Assembly: GCF_963667045.1 (NCBI RefSeq)
Contig: NZ_OY762934.1
Location: 558,001-622,000 of the forward strand
DNA from: an uncultured Cohaesibacter sp.
GTDB lineage: Bacteria > Pseudomonadota > Alphaproteobacteria > Rhizobiales > Cohaesibacteraceae
Reading direction: 5' to 3'
Length of the DNA stretch: 64,000 bases
Below are positions 49,382-57,715 of this stretch, piece after piece. The translations under genes were made by a program, and so were the position numbers. The notes under the pieces are model-generated. The model searched no databases. It was given only the letters and a program-made list of their open reading frames with translations, and was not told where the DNA came from. Numbering within the stretch: the first letter of the stretch is position 1; each line of letters opens with the position of its first letter.

Positions 49382-49849
49382 ATGGTTATCAAGATAGCAC
49401 TGGAAGGCACGCCGGAGGAAGTCCGCGTCATGGCGCTCGCCATCGCCGCAGCCCAATCCAACCCCGACGCGGTCACGCGTATCGCCCTCGGCAGCGAATG
49501 CAACGGCGGCATGGTGATCGATCCTTCGGTCCCGGAAACGAAGGCAGAGCCCAAAACCAAGGCCAAGGCCGCCGCGACCAAGGCCAAGGCCAAGGAAGAG
49601 CCCAAGGAAGAGCCCAAGGCAGGGACCGCTCCGGTGGCTGACGTCGTCAAAGACATGACCCCGGCTGAAGCCCGCGACAAGGGTATCCAGATGGTCCAGC
49701 AGCACTATGCGACCCACCCGGAAATCGCAGCGGAAATGCCTTCCCTCATGACTAAATACGGCGTCCAGATGTTCGTTGACGTCAAGGACGAGGATGCCCA
49801 TGCCTTCCTCGCAGACGTTCGTCTTTTGGTCAACGGGAACGGCTGCTAA
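49382..49849 (+). CDS. Hypothetical Lys/Ala-rich protein, 155 aa
   Basis: Residues 1-45 form a compact alpha/beta unit (MVIKIALEGTPEEVRVMALAIAAAQ). A Lys/Ala/Glu/Pro-rich linker (55-85) with repeated KAKA and KEEP words follows, then a helical domain (about 90-155: TPAEARDKGIQMVQQHYATHP). No family recognised. It lies between the helicase and the DUF2800 nuclease (TAATG overlap), so a replication or recombination accessory role is likely. Confidence 0.6.
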   Translation: MVIKIALEGTPEEVRVMALAIAAAQSNPDAVTRIALGSECNGGMVIDPSVPETKAEPKTKAKAAATKAKAKEEPKEEPKAGTAPVADVVKDMTPAEARDKGIQMVQQHYATHPEIAAEMPSLMTKYGVQMFVDVKDEDAHAFLADVRLLVNGNGC

Positions 49850-51141
49850 TGGCCCCAACGGCTCACTCCCAGTTCCCGGCTTCCAGCTCAAGCAGGCTCC
49901 TGCATTGTCCGGGCTCATACACTTTGCAACAGGCGTATGCGACCGGCGAGCGGACGTCCACCGTCTATTCAGCAGAAGGCACCCTCGCCCACTCGTTGAG
50001 TGAAGCGTGCCTTTTTGCCGGGGTGAAACCGGAGTCCTTCATCGGTCAGACACGATCTGCCGACGGCTTCGAGTTCAAGATTGACCACGTCTTTATTGAG
50101 GCGGTCGAGGTGTACGTCAACTTCATGAAGGGGCTCCGGGCCATGGGGTACATCATCGTCCTTGAGACGAGGGTGTCGCCGCAGGTCCACTGGGACGGCC
50201 TCGCAGACCTCGGCATTTCCCTGTTCGGGACGTCAGACTGCATTGCCTACCACCCGGCGCTCAAGAGACTGGTGATTGGAGACCTGAAGTTCGGGGCTGG
50301 CGTCCCGGTTGACGCGAAAGGCAACTCGCAGCTCAGATACTACGGCGCGGGCTCTGCTCATGAGGACGTGATCCGTCCTATCTGTGCGCAGGCCGGAGTT
50401 GAGTACAACGGGATCGATGACGTGGAGATGGTGATCGTCCAGCCACGCGCACCGCACCCGGACGGCCCGATCCGCAAGGATGAAATCTCGGCCAAGGACT
50501 TGAGAAGCTGGGCACGGACTGAGCTATATCTCGGCGTAAAGGCCGTTCTTGCTGACAACGGCAAGACCCTTTTTTCAGGCCCTTGGTGTAGGTTCTGTCC
50601 TGTTTTGGCGAATTGCAAACGCAACAGACAGGACGCAATCGACGCAGCCAAGGCAGCTTTCGCCGCCGCTCCGCTGTCCAACGTCCCGCCGGTCGGTAGC
50701 CCCGCAGCAGCGGGCTACCAGCTCCCGGCAGGCGCTTTGTCTGATGACGATCTAGCGTCCCTGCTGGACCAGATCGACCACATCAAGCCTTGGTTCAAGG
50801 CGGTCGAAGAACTTGCACACGAGCGGGCGCAAAAGGGCCGTCCTCTCAAGGGCTGGAAACTCGTCTCGAAGCGCAAGACGCGCCTCTGGGCCGGGGAGGA
50901 AGACGAGATGCTGCCTATCTTGGCAAGCGTCGTCAGCGACCCCGGCGTCTACACCGAGACGCGGCTCCTGTCCCCGGCGCAGGTCGAGAGCAAAGTCGGC
51001 AAGAAAGAGTTCGCTGCGACCTTCGGGCCGCACGTTGTAAAGGCTTCGTCCGGGACGACAATAGCCCCCGACGGAGACCCACGTTCACGCATTGAGCGCA
51101 TGACCGCACAGCAGGCGTTCGCTCCCGTTCAAAAGCCATAA
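49849..51141 (+). CDS. Cas4/RecB-like nuclease (DUF2800)
   Basis: The 430-residue protein has the DUF2800 outline: an early Ser/Thr-rich LHCPGS segment, HSLSEACL, VIGDLKFGAG (the Asp-x-Lys of PD-(D/E)XK nucleases), and WCRFCPVLANC, whose cysteines with the early LHC Cys can hold an iron-sulphur cluster as in Cas4/AddB. It likely processes DNA ends for recombination. It is followed by DUF2815, its usual neighbour. Confidence 0.82.
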   Translation: MAPTAHSQFPASSSSRLLHCPGSYTLQQAYATGERTSTVYSAEGTLAHSLSEACLFAGVKPESFIGQTRSADGFEFKIDHVFIEAVEVYVNFMKGLRAMGYIIVLETRVSPQVHWDGLADLGISLFGTSDCIAYHPALKRLVIGDLKFGAGVPVDAKGNSQLRYYGAGSAHEDVIRPICAQAGVEYNGIDDVEMVIVQPRAPHPDGPIRKDEISAKDLRSWARTELYLGVKAVLADNGKTLFSGPWCRFCPVLANCKRNRQDAIDAAKAAFAAAPLSNVPPVGSPAAAGYQLPAGALSDDDLASLLDQIDHIKPWFKAVEELAHERAQKGRPLKGWKLVSKRKTRLWAGEEDEMLPILASVVSDPGVYTETRLLSPAQVESKVGKKEFAATFGPHVVKASSGTTIAPDGDPRSRIERMTAQQAFAPVQKP

Positions 51142-51158
51142 TTACCAAGGAGATAGAC

Positions 51159-51827
51159 ATGGCTAGTTCAATCATGACCCCAATCGGCATTCTCAGCTTC
51201 CCTCACCTTTTTGTGCCGGTGACAAACCAGAAATACAAGGAGCAGGGGCCGCGCTATTCCGGTGTCCTGATCTTTGACGAGGCGGCAGTCGCCAGCCAGC
51301 AGTACGAAGCGCTGAAGCAGGAAGTCTATCAGGCTATCGTGGACACCTTCGGCGCAGCCAAGGCGCAGGACGCCAACTTCGTCAACAGCCTGTCCCTGCC
51401 ATTCCAAGACTGCTCGTCCAAGTCTTGGGGCGGCATGGAACGCGGCGTCAAGTTCATCTCGGCTTGGACCCGTGGCGAAGACGACAAGGGCAACCCGGAA
51501 CCACGTCCGGGCATCGTTGACCTCCGCTCGCAGGATATCGTCATGCCGGAGCGCGTCTTCGCAGGCCAGTACGCCCGCTTCATGGTTCGTCCTTACGGCT
51601 ACACCAAAGGTTCCGGCGGTGTGAACCTCGGCCTTGACCACGTCCAGATCGTGAAAGAGGACTGCGAACGTATCGACGGTCGCCAGTCCGCTGACCGTGC
51701 GTTCAAGGACGCCGACAACTCCCAGATGGCAGCTCTCGGCATCGACCCGAACGCGCAGACGGCAGCCGGACAGATGAACGGCGCGTCCGGTAAAGCCACG
51801 CCTCCGGCTGGCGGCCTGCCTTTCTAA
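51159..51827 (+). CDS. DUF2815 ssDNA-binding-type protein
   Basis: A 222-residue protein with AAGGAG before the ATG. It begins with beta strands (IGILSFPHLFVPVTNQK, RYSGVLIF) and has the GGVNLGLDHVQIV segment; the C-terminus is Gly/Ala/Pro-rich and ends GGLPF, a short hydrophobic tip as in single-strand-binding proteins. DUF2815 is regarded as a phage SSB-like family and commonly follows DUF2800. Confidence 0.8.
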   Translation: MASSIMTPIGILSFPHLFVPVTNQKYKEQGPRYSGVLIFDEAAVASQQYEALKQEVYQAIVDTFGAAKAQDANFVNSLSLPFQDCSSKSWGGMERGVKFISAWTRGEDDKGNPEPRPGIVDLRSQDIVMPERVFAGQYARFMVRPYGYTKGSGGVNLGLDHVQIVKEDCERIDGRQSADRAFKDADNSQMAALGIDPNAQTAAGQMNGASGKATPPAGGLPF

Positions 51828-51895
51828 TACCAGCCGACAGCGCGGGAGACGTGTGTCCGCGCTGTCCTTTCTGTCGGGAATAAGGACAAAAAAAC

Positions 51896-52150
51896 ATGAC
51901 AGACATATGCAGCTCTCTTGATAGCTACAGCGTAGCCGCAGCGATGCGGAACCGCATTCTCAACTACTGGGAAATGCGCGGCGCACGCAACGTAACCGCC
52001 GAGGTTGTCCGGGACTTCGTGAAACCGGAGACACAGGGCGGCGGGCACTACGCCATCCGCACAAACCTCGTCAACGGGCTACCGCCGGAAAACCTTGAAC
52101 ACGTTGATGTCGCGGTGATGCGCAAGCACAAATGGGGGTGGGAAAAATGA
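51896..52150 (+). CDS. Small hypothetical protein, 84 aa
   Basis: AAGGA lies nine bases before the ATG. The 84 residues are soluble and helical (SVAAAMRNRILNYWEMRGARN), with a segment HYAIRTNLVNGLPPE typical of small phage early proteins. Its stop overlaps the next start (ATGA). No recognised family. Confidence 0.65.
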   Translation: MTDICSSLDSYSVAAAMRNRILNYWEMRGARNVTAEVVRDFVKPETQGGGHYAIRTNLVNGLPPENLEHVDVAVMRKHKWGWEK

Positions 52151-52536
52151 GTGAAGACCTGAACAAGCCGGGGCAAGGCTGGAAGGCGGATAAGGGCAAG
52201 GTCCGGTTCGACCTGATCCCGCCGGAGCTGCTGTTCGGCGTTGGCACGATCCTGACGTTCGGCGCTGAAAAGTACGGTGACCGCAACTGGGAAAAGGGGA
52301 TGAACTACTCCCGCGCCTTTGCCGCGATGATGCGTCACATGTGGGCTTGGTGGGGTGGCAAAGAGCCGACGTCCCGGAATTTCATCTTCGGGACGCTCGA
52401 TCCGGAGACGAAGCATTCGCACTTATGGCACGCCGGTTGCTGCCTGTCTTTCCTGATCGCCTTCGAGGACCGGGGCATGACCCAACTGGACGACCGGCCT
52501 AACCATGTCCGGGGGCCTGAAGATGCGCAACATTGA
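52147..52536 (+). CDS. dATP/dGTP pyrophosphohydrolase (MazG-like, DUF5664 type)
   Basis: Start at ATG 52147 (coupled ATGA) gives 129 residues. Features of the family are clear: DKGKVRFDLIPPELL, LTFGAEKYGDRNWEKG, a helix MMRHMWAWWGGKE, and HSHLWHAGCCLSFLIAFED. The family includes phage MazZ-type enzymes that hydrolyse dATP or dGTP and alter nucleotide pools. No purZ gene is visible here, so a 2-aminoadenine genome is not indicated. Confidence 0.8.
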   Translation: MSEDLNKPGQGWKADKGKVRFDLIPPELLFGVGTILTFGAEKYGDRNWEKGMNYSRAFAAMMRHMWAWWGGKEPTSRNFIFGTLDPETKHSHLWHAGCCLSFLIAFEDRGMTQLDDRPNHVRGPEDAQH

Positions 52537-52831
52537 CCAGCTCGGCCTCCATCTTGAAGAGCTTAGGGGCATGGTCGATGAATTCGAGGCGACATGCCGC
52601 CCGCAGCCGTCCACGTTCGCAGAGGTGGGCCTGCTTGTCACGCGGTACGGCACCGCGCGAGCCGTCCGCGACTGCTGCGCCGCGTCCCCCGAGCACTACT
52701 TCCCGACCCCGCAGACCTTCTTGGGCTGGATGACCGATCCATCCACGCAGGGGCCCATCCCCCCGGTGTTCGTTGATTTCGTCACGAAGCACGTCAACGG
52801 CACGTTCAGGGAGGGACCGGATGCAAGCTGA
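52523..52831 (+). CDS. Hypothetical protein, 102 aa
   Basis: Two starts are possible (ATG 52505 or 52523); the second follows a purine-rich GGGGGCCTGAAG stretch. The protein begins MRNIDQLGLHLEELRGMVDEF and has YGTARAVRDCCAASPEHYFP then FVDFVTKHVNGTF. It is soluble and has four Cys within 80 residues, two of them adjacent. Both neighbours overlap it. Family unknown; position before the polymerase suggests a replication role. Confidence 0.6.
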   Translation: MRNIDQLGLHLEELRGMVDEFEATCRPQPSTFAEVGLLVTRYGTARAVRDCCAASPEHYFPTPQTFLGWMTDPSTQGPIPPVFVDFVTKHVNGTFREGPDAS

Positions 52832-54821
52832 AGAACTCGGCATTGACTTCGAAACAGCCTCACTCGCAGACCTCCGCAAAACGGGGGTCTACGCATATGC
52901 GGCGCACCCGTCCACCCGCGTCCTGCTTATGTGCTACGCGTTTGGCGACGACCCGGTCGAAGAGTGGCGCGAGGGGCAGCCTTTCCCGCAGCGCGTCCTC
53001 GTCCACGTCCTCGCCGGGCAGAAGGTCAGCGCGTGGAACGCGTCCTTTGAATGGCACATCTGGAACATGGTCCTCCTGAAGCAGATCGGCGCGGACCCAG
53101 ACCTCTATCAGCTCCGGTTATCCCAGCTCCGGGACACGATGATCCAAGCCGCATACTGGGGCCTACCGCTGTCCCTTGATCAGGCAGCGCCAGCCGCAGG
53201 GCTGGCCGTCGTCAAGGACAAGCAGGGCCACGCCCTGATGATGCGCATGGCCCGCCCCCGCAGCGTCAGCAAAAAGACCGGCGAGGTCACGTGGTGGCAC
53301 CTCACCGACCCGGAGAAATTCAATCGCCTGGGCGAATATTGCCAGCAGGACGTCCGCGTCGAGCGGGCGATTAAAAACTGCATCCCGCCCCTGCCCGACC
53401 GCGAGCAATACCGCTGGGAGATGGACCAACGGATTAACGAGCGCGGTATCGGCCTCGATCTGGACGCGATCCACGCGCTGCGCGAACTGGCCGATCAGGC
53501 CAAGAACGAGGGCAACACCCTGCTCGCCCGGCTGACCGGCGACCGCGTCAAGACTATCGGCTCAACGGCGGGGCTTTTGGCTTGGCTGAAAGAGCAAGGC
53601 TACCCCCACGACAACCTGCAAAAGGACACCGTTGAAACCCGGCTTGAAGACCCGGCTTGCGCCGGGCTCGAACGCGCCGCGCTTCAGCTCCGGGCCGACG
53701 TTGCCAAGACGTCGGCGGCCAAGCTGGACGCCATGCTCAACACGAACCCGTATGACGGACCCGTTACCGGGGTCGCCACGGCACGCGGGACGCTACAGTT
53801 TTACGGGGCCTTCCGGACGGGCCGCTGGGCTGGCAGACTTGTGCAGCCCCAAAACATGCCGCGCCCGTCCCTCAGCAAGCCGGAGACGGCGCTGGACGGC
53901 GTCTTGGCTGGGTTGATCCTGCCTGTCCTCGAAATGCTCTACGGCCCCGCCATGGGCATCGTCAGCTCCTGCCTGCGGTCCTGCATAAGGGCACGCCCCG
54001 GCAATATCATTTCCGTGGCCGACTATTCCCAGATCGAGGCCCGCGTCCTGCCGTGGCTGGCACGACAGTTTGACGTCTTGCAAGTCTTCCAGTCGGGCAA
54101 GGACGTCTATCTCTACACGGCGGCCAACGTCAGCGGCATCACGGAAGCGGAAGCCAAGGCAAGGGGCCTGCGCCAGCTCGGCAAGGTTCTGGTTCTGGCC
54201 TGCGGTTACGGCATGTCCGGCAAGAAGTTCCGGGAGCAGGCCGCGTCCTACGGCGTTATCCTGACCGAGGACGAGGCGGACGCGCTGGTCCGGGCATGGC
54301 GGGCCGCGAACAGCAAGATCGAGCAATTCTGGTGGGACTTGGACTCGGCGGCCCGCAAGGCCATCACCACGCCCGGCCAGACGTTCGACGTTGGTCCGGT
54401 CAAGCTGGCAATGCACGACGGCCACCTACTTGTCGGCCTGCCGTCTGGGCGGCACCTCGTCTATCGCGAGGCCCGGCTGATCCCGTCCACGTTCAGGCAG
54501 GGCTCCACTGACATTTCCTACATGGGGATGAACCAATATACCCGGAAGTGGGAAAGGTTACGGACCTACGGCGGCAAGATCGCGGAGAACATCACGCAGG
54601 CGGTTGCCCGCGACGTCATGGCGGAAGCTATGGAAGAGTGCGAACGCCTCGGTATCCCGGTTATCCTCACAGTCCACGACGAATTGCTCACAGAAGACCT
54701 TATCCATAAGGGGCAGTCAAACCTAGATACGCTGCTTGCGATCATGGCAAAACCGCCGAAATGGGCTCCCGGACTGCCCACAAAGGGCGACGGCTGGGTG
54801 GGCTACCGGTATAAAAAATGA
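52821..54821 (+). CDS. Family A DNA polymerase with 3'-5' exonuclease domain
   Basis: Start at ATG 52821, inside the preceding gene's end, with AGGGAGGG seven bases upstream. The 666-residue protein has an N-terminal DnaQ-like exonuclease (GIDFETASL, WNASFEWHIWN), and the polymerase motifs A (VADYSQIEARVLPW), B (RQLGKVLVLACGYGMSG) and C (VHDELL). There is no 5' nuclease domain. It should copy the phage genome in concert with the primase-helicase. Confidence 0.93.
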   Translation: MQAEELGIDFETASLADLRKTGVYAYAAHPSTRVLLMCYAFGDDPVEEWREGQPFPQRVLVHVLAGQKVSAWNASFEWHIWNMVLLKQIGADPDLYQLRLSQLRDTMIQAAYWGLPLSLDQAAPAAGLAVVKDKQGHALMMRMARPRSVSKKTGEVTWWHLTDPEKFNRLGEYCQQDVRVERAIKNCIPPLPDREQYRWEMDQRINERGIGLDLDAIHALRELADQAKNEGNTLLARLTGDRVKTIGSTAGLLAWLKEQGYPHDNLQKDTVETRLEDPACAGLERAALQLRADVAKTSAAKLDAMLNTNPYDGPVTGVATARGTLQFYGAFRTGRWAGRLVQPQNMPRPSLSKPETALDGVLAGLILPVLEMLYGPAMGIVSSCLRSCIRARPGNIISVADYSQIEARVLPWLARQFDVLQVFQSGKDVYLYTAANVSGITEAEAKARGLRQLGKVLVLACGYGMSGKKFREQAASYGVILTEDEADALVRAWRAANSKIEQFWWDLDSAARKAITTPGQTFDVGPVKLAMHDGHLLVGLPSGRHLVYREARLIPSTFRQGSTDISYMGMNQYTRKWERLRTYGGKIAENITQAVARDVMAEAMEECERLGIPVILTVHDELLTEDLIHKGQSNLDTLLAIMAKPPKWAPGLPTKGDGWVGYRYKK

Positions 54822-54826
54822 CTTTT

Positions 54827-54880
54827 TTGTCCTTAGTGTCCTTTTTTGTGTTGACTGTCAGGACAGACAGTGTCTTTATG
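54827..54880 (+). promoter_or_regulatory. Promoter with both operator types
   Basis: TTGTCCTTAGTGTCCTT (54827-54843) is a direct-repeat unit. TTGACT (54851-54856), 18 bases, TTTATG is a possible promoter; the dyad CTGTC-AGGACA-GACAG (54855-54870) overlies its -35 box. Drives the 54929-59677 genes. Confidence 0.55.
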
Positions 54881-54928
54881 TGATGCAAGACAGTCAAGGC
54901 ATAAACCAACATAAAGAAGGACACAGCG

Positions 54929-55006
54929 ATGCGGGACATACTGGCGCTTTTCGCCCTCCTAATTTTCAACTGCGGCCTTTATGCCGTGACCCAGATTTTC
55001 TCTTAA
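54929..55006 (+). CDS. 25-aa hydrophobic peptide
   Basis: ATG at 54929 is preceded by AAGAAGGACACAGCG (AAGGA eight bases before). The peptide MRDILALFALLIFNCGLY followed by AVTQIFS is mostly hydrophobic and could sit in the membrane. Directly after an operator-controlled promoter, it is a plausible early small protein. Function unknown; too short for ordinary gene finders. Confidence 0.5.
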   Translation: MRDILALFALLIFNCGLYAVTQIFS

Positions 55007-55033
55007 GCAGCTGAACCAAAAAGGAAAAGGCAG

Positions 55034-55765
55034 ATGAAACCTACCCATAAAATGATTGATTGCTACTCCAAGGCCGCCCCCCTTGGCGCCCTCATCATCG
55101 ACATGAAACCGGATGACAAGTTCAACCCGGCATGGCTTGAGCCGGTCACCGCTTTCATTGACGCCAAGCTGCGCCGCTTGGGCGCACCGGAGGACGGCAA
55201 GTCCATTGGGGTTAACATCGCCCTGAAAGACGACGGGGAGTTCACCATTTCCGCTCGCGGCATGGGGCTGCTTAAGATGAACGTCAAGGACAGCGTTTTC
55301 TTTGTTCCGCTTCACGCCCCGGCGGACGGCGGTTCGCTCTCCAAGGCGGTGCTCCCACATATCATGACCCCTATTAGCGGCGGTGAAGAGACCGGCGCCG
55401 AGCCGAAGGCGGGCAGCGACTGCGACGGCAGCCACCACGCGAAGATTGAAGGGGACGCCGCCCCGGCTAATTCCCAGTCCCGCAAGCTCTTCGATATCAA
55501 CGGGACCGAAGTTGACCCCGAAGGGTTCTACACCTCCGACGTGGACCTCGCTGAACTGATCGAGACGTGCCTCGATACCAACCGTGTCCGCAACCCGGCG
55601 ACCCGCAAGCTGCTCAACCGGACGCTGGACCGCCTGTCCCTTCCAGCCTACGCGGACCACGCCAACCCAATCCCAAACTTCAAGCCAAAGTGTGGGGCCT
55701 GGCACAGTGCAGAAGATGCAGTCCGCGCTGAAATGGCGAAGCTCTTGGACGCGTACCGCAAATGA
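55034..55765 (+). CDS. Hypothetical protein, 243 aa
   Basis: AAGGAAAAGG precedes the ATG. The first 95 residues have mixed alpha/beta structure (PEDGKSIGVNIALKDDGEFTISARGMGLL separated here as GKSIGVNIAL and GEFTISARGM). An acidic/Ala linker follows, and a C-terminal helical part (DLAELIETCLDTNRVRN; ADHANPIPNF). No membrane span, no family recognised. It is coupled (ATGA) to a 75-aa membrane protein. Confidence 0.6.
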   Translation: MKPTHKMIDCYSKAAPLGALIIDMKPDDKFNPAWLEPVTAFIDAKLRRLGAPEDGKSIGVNIALKDDGEFTISARGMGLLKMNVKDSVFFVPLHAPADGGSLSKAVLPHIMTPISGGEETGAEPKAGSDCDGSHHAKIEGDAAPANSQSRKLFDINGTEVDPEGFYTSDVDLAELIETCLDTNRVRNPATRKLLNRTLDRLSLPAYADHANPIPNFKPKCGAWHSAEDAVRAEMAKLLDAYRK

Positions 55766-55989
55766 ACCACGCGCTCAAGGCATACGCCCATTTTGTGGCT
55801 CTTGTGTTGGTTCTGTCCTGTGGTTGGGGCCTGTTGGCCCCAACACTCGTCTCAGCCAAAAGTGACGCAGCCTTCCTTCTCGGCATGGTCGTCGTAGTCC
55901 TGACCCCGGTTATCGCGTCTTTCTTCCTCACGTATTGCATCGGCCACATCATCGCGCTGATCGAAAAATCCAAGGAACCTAAAGAATGA
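55762..55989 (+). CDS. Small membrane protein, 75 aa
   Basis: Start overlaps the preceding stop. Two hydrophobic segments are predicted, FVALVLVLSCGWGLLAPTLV (about 10-29) and FLLGMVVVVLTPVIASFFL (about 37-55), followed by a charged KSKEPKE tail. The next gene starts in its stop region. It may act with the SPFH lipoprotein at the membrane. Confidence 0.65.
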   Translation: MNHALKAYAHFVALVLVLSCGWGLLAPTLVSAKSDAAFLLGMVVVVLTPVIASFFLTYCIGHIIALIEKSKEPKE

Positions 55990-56849
55990 AAATCACCCAT
56001 CTCCTGACTGCCGGTCTTCTGTGCGGAGCCCTCGCGGCCTGCGGCAAAGTCCCGGCTGGCAACGTCGGCGTCAAGGTCAACCTGTACGGCTCGGACAAGG
56101 GCGTCAACATGGAAGAGCTTGGCCCCGGTCGCTACTGGGTTGGCATGAACGAAGACCTCTTTGTCTTCCCGACCTTCACCCAGAACTACGTCTGGACGCA
56201 GGACGACACCGAGGGAAGCCCCACCGACGAGAGTATCAAGTTCCAGACGGTCGAAGGCATGACCGTCGGTGCGGACGTCGGCATCTCATATTCAGTTGAC
56301 CCCACGAAAGTCTCCCTGATCTTCCAGAAATACCGCAAAGGCATTGATGAAATCACAGGCACCTATCTGCGCAACATGGTCCGGGACGCGCTCGTTTCGG
56401 AGGGCTCCACCCGTGAGATTGAAAGCGTTTACGGCTCCGGCAAGACGGCCCTGATGCATGCCGTTGAAGACAGCGTCCGGGATCAGGTCGGCCCCATCGG
56501 CATCAACGTGGAACGCATTTACTGGATTGGCGAGCTGCGCCTGCCGGACTCGGTCGTGACGTCCTTGAACGCCAAGATCGAAGCCACCCAGAAAGCGCAG
56601 CAGCGCGTCAACGAGGTGCAGCAGTCCAAGGCGGAAGCGGACAAAAAGATCGCCGAAGCACGCGGAGACGCGGAGAGCATCAAGCTCAAGGCCAGCGCAA
56701 CTGCCGAAGCCAACCGCCTGATCGCCAAGTCCCTGACGCCTGAGCTGGTCAAGTTCCGCGCAATCGAGCGCTGGGACGGCGTCCTACCGCGCATGACCGG
56801 GGACGGCGCGGTCCCCTTCATCGACGTCACCAAAGACGCCAGCGAATAA
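55986..56849 (+). CDS. SPFH/band-7 (prohibitin-like) lipoprotein
   Basis: The 287-residue protein has a signal sequence with lipobox L-A-A-C (Cys19). An SPFH domain (about 25-185) includes GNVGVKVNLYGSDKGV, LGPGRYW, SIKFQTVEGMTVGADVGISY and the conserved VRDALVSEGSTREIE. A coiled coil (195-245, KAQQRVNEVQQSKAEADKKIAEA) leads to a short C-terminal unit. Band-7 proteins assemble into membrane rings around proteases or channels. Phage copies are known but uncommon; a role in membrane remodelling or in interfering with host quality control is a hypothesis. Confidence 0.8.
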   Translation: MKITHLLTAGLLCGALAACGKVPAGNVGVKVNLYGSDKGVNMEELGPGRYWVGMNEDLFVFPTFTQNYVWTQDDTEGSPTDESIKFQTVEGMTVGADVGISYSVDPTKVSLIFQKYRKGIDEITGTYLRNMVRDALVSEGSTREIESVYGSGKTALMHAVEDSVRDQVGPIGINVERIYWIGELRLPDSVVTSLNAKIEATQKAQQRVNEVQQSKAEADKKIAEARGDAESIKLKASATAEANRLIAKSLTPELVKFRAIERWDGVLPRMTGDGAVPFIDVTKDASE

Positions 56850-56854
56850 CACCT

Positions 56855-56946
56855 CCGCGCGACGGGCTCGAAGCAGGGTTGGCCCTGCCGGTAGCTCCGG
56901 CGTCCGGGACGGACGTGGGGATCGAGGCCCCCAGCCTGTCGCGCGG
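56855..56946 (+). ncRNA. Candidate multibranched structured RNA between SPFH and gp49-like genes
   Basis: A 14-bp closing stem CCGCGCGACGGGCT (56855-56868) / AGCCTGTCGCGCGG (56933-56946, one G-U) encloses GCAGGG-TTGG-CCCTGC (56873-56888), CGTCC-GGGAC-GGACG (56901-56915) and a GGGG/CCCC hairpin (56917-56931). No ORF spans it, and no T run follows, so it is not a simple terminator. Confidence 0.5.
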
Positions 56947-56968
56947 CCCCAGCTTTAAGGACAGAGAC

Positions 56969-57280
56969 ATGAACGACGAAATCCAATTTGAGAAAGAAAT
57001 CAAGCAGCGCGGTTTAGACGCGCCACGTGTGACGCCTGCCGATCTGGACGCTGTGATCGCGTCTGAAGATTACTACGTCTTCCCCCGCACCACGCTGACC
57101 GTCTGCTGCCTGACGCTGGTCAACGGCTTTACCGTCACGGGGGAGAGCGCCTGCGCGTCCCGCAAGAATTTTGACGAAGAGCTTGGCCGGATGATCGCCC
57201 GCAAGAACGCCCGTGAGAAAATCTGGGCGCTTGAGGGATACCGGCTGCGCTGCGACCTCGCCCGCAAAAAACTCGACTGA
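56969..57280 (+). CDS. Phage Gp49-like protein, 103 aa
   Basis: AAGGA lies upstream of the ATG at 56969. The pattern APRVTPADLDAVIASEDYYVFP...CCLTLVNGFTVTGESACASRKNFDEELGRMIARKNAREKIWALEGY matches the Gp49/66 family of phage proteins (broken here: APRVTPADLD, GFTVTGESACA, ARENA-type helix). The family is widespread in tailed phages and its function is not settled. It follows a structured intergenic region. Confidence 0.75.
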   Translation: MNDEIQFEKEIKQRGLDAPRVTPADLDAVIASEDYYVFPRTTLTVCCLTLVNGFTVTGESACASRKNFDEELGRMIARKNAREKIWALEGYRLRCDLARKKLD

Positions 57281-57466
57281 TTTTCAGAGCCGCCACTCCA
57301 AAGTCAGCCGCAGCAGCAACGGGACTTCACAAGGTCGGGTTCGAGAGGCGCAAAAAGGCGTGGGTTCTTGCATGTTTCCCGCGCTCGCTCCGGCGTCACA
57401 GACGCTGCATTAAAACGAGTAAATCCGTCAAGCTACTAACTCTTTCAATTACTTAGAGGGCACCAC
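57281..57466. other. Intergenic stretch, no supported gene
   Basis: 186 bp with a GGTTCGAG word and some GC-rich pairing but no full tRNA-type or terminator-type structure. The GAGGG at its end is the ribosome site of the next gene. Confidence 0.4.
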
Positions 57467-57715
57467 ATGGTGGACAACAGCAAGGTCATACGGGACAGGA
57501 CGGCCCAAGTAGAAAAACATTGGAGCGACTTCAGCGTCCACAAAACCGGTAGCTCACACCTATGCTTCACGCTCCGGCTGCGCGGACTGCACCGCCGGGT
57601 CTTTACCTCCCTAACGCCGTCGGACCGGCGCACCGGCAAGAACTTTGAGCGGGAAGTCCTGAAGCAGATAAAGCAGCTTAGGGAGGACGCCAATGCCCAT
57701 CCCATCCAAGAGTGA
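57467..57715 (+). CDS. Hypothetical basic protein, 82 aa
   Basis: GAGGG precedes the ATG by seven bases. The product is Lys/Arg-rich (LRLRGLHRRVFTSLTPSDRRTGK) with an alternating beta pattern and a final helix (FEREVLKQIKQLREDAN). A nucleic-acid contact is plausible. It overlaps the next gene by 23 bp. Confidence 0.6.
   Translation: MVDNSKVIRDRTAQVEKHWSDFSVHKTGSSHLCFTLRLRGLHRRVFTSLTPSDRRTGKNFEREVLKQIKQLREDANAHPIQE

Noticed and set aside
57281-57466. Possible tRNA around the GGTTCGAG word
   Set aside because: No matching T-stem, D arm or acceptor pairing could be drawn.
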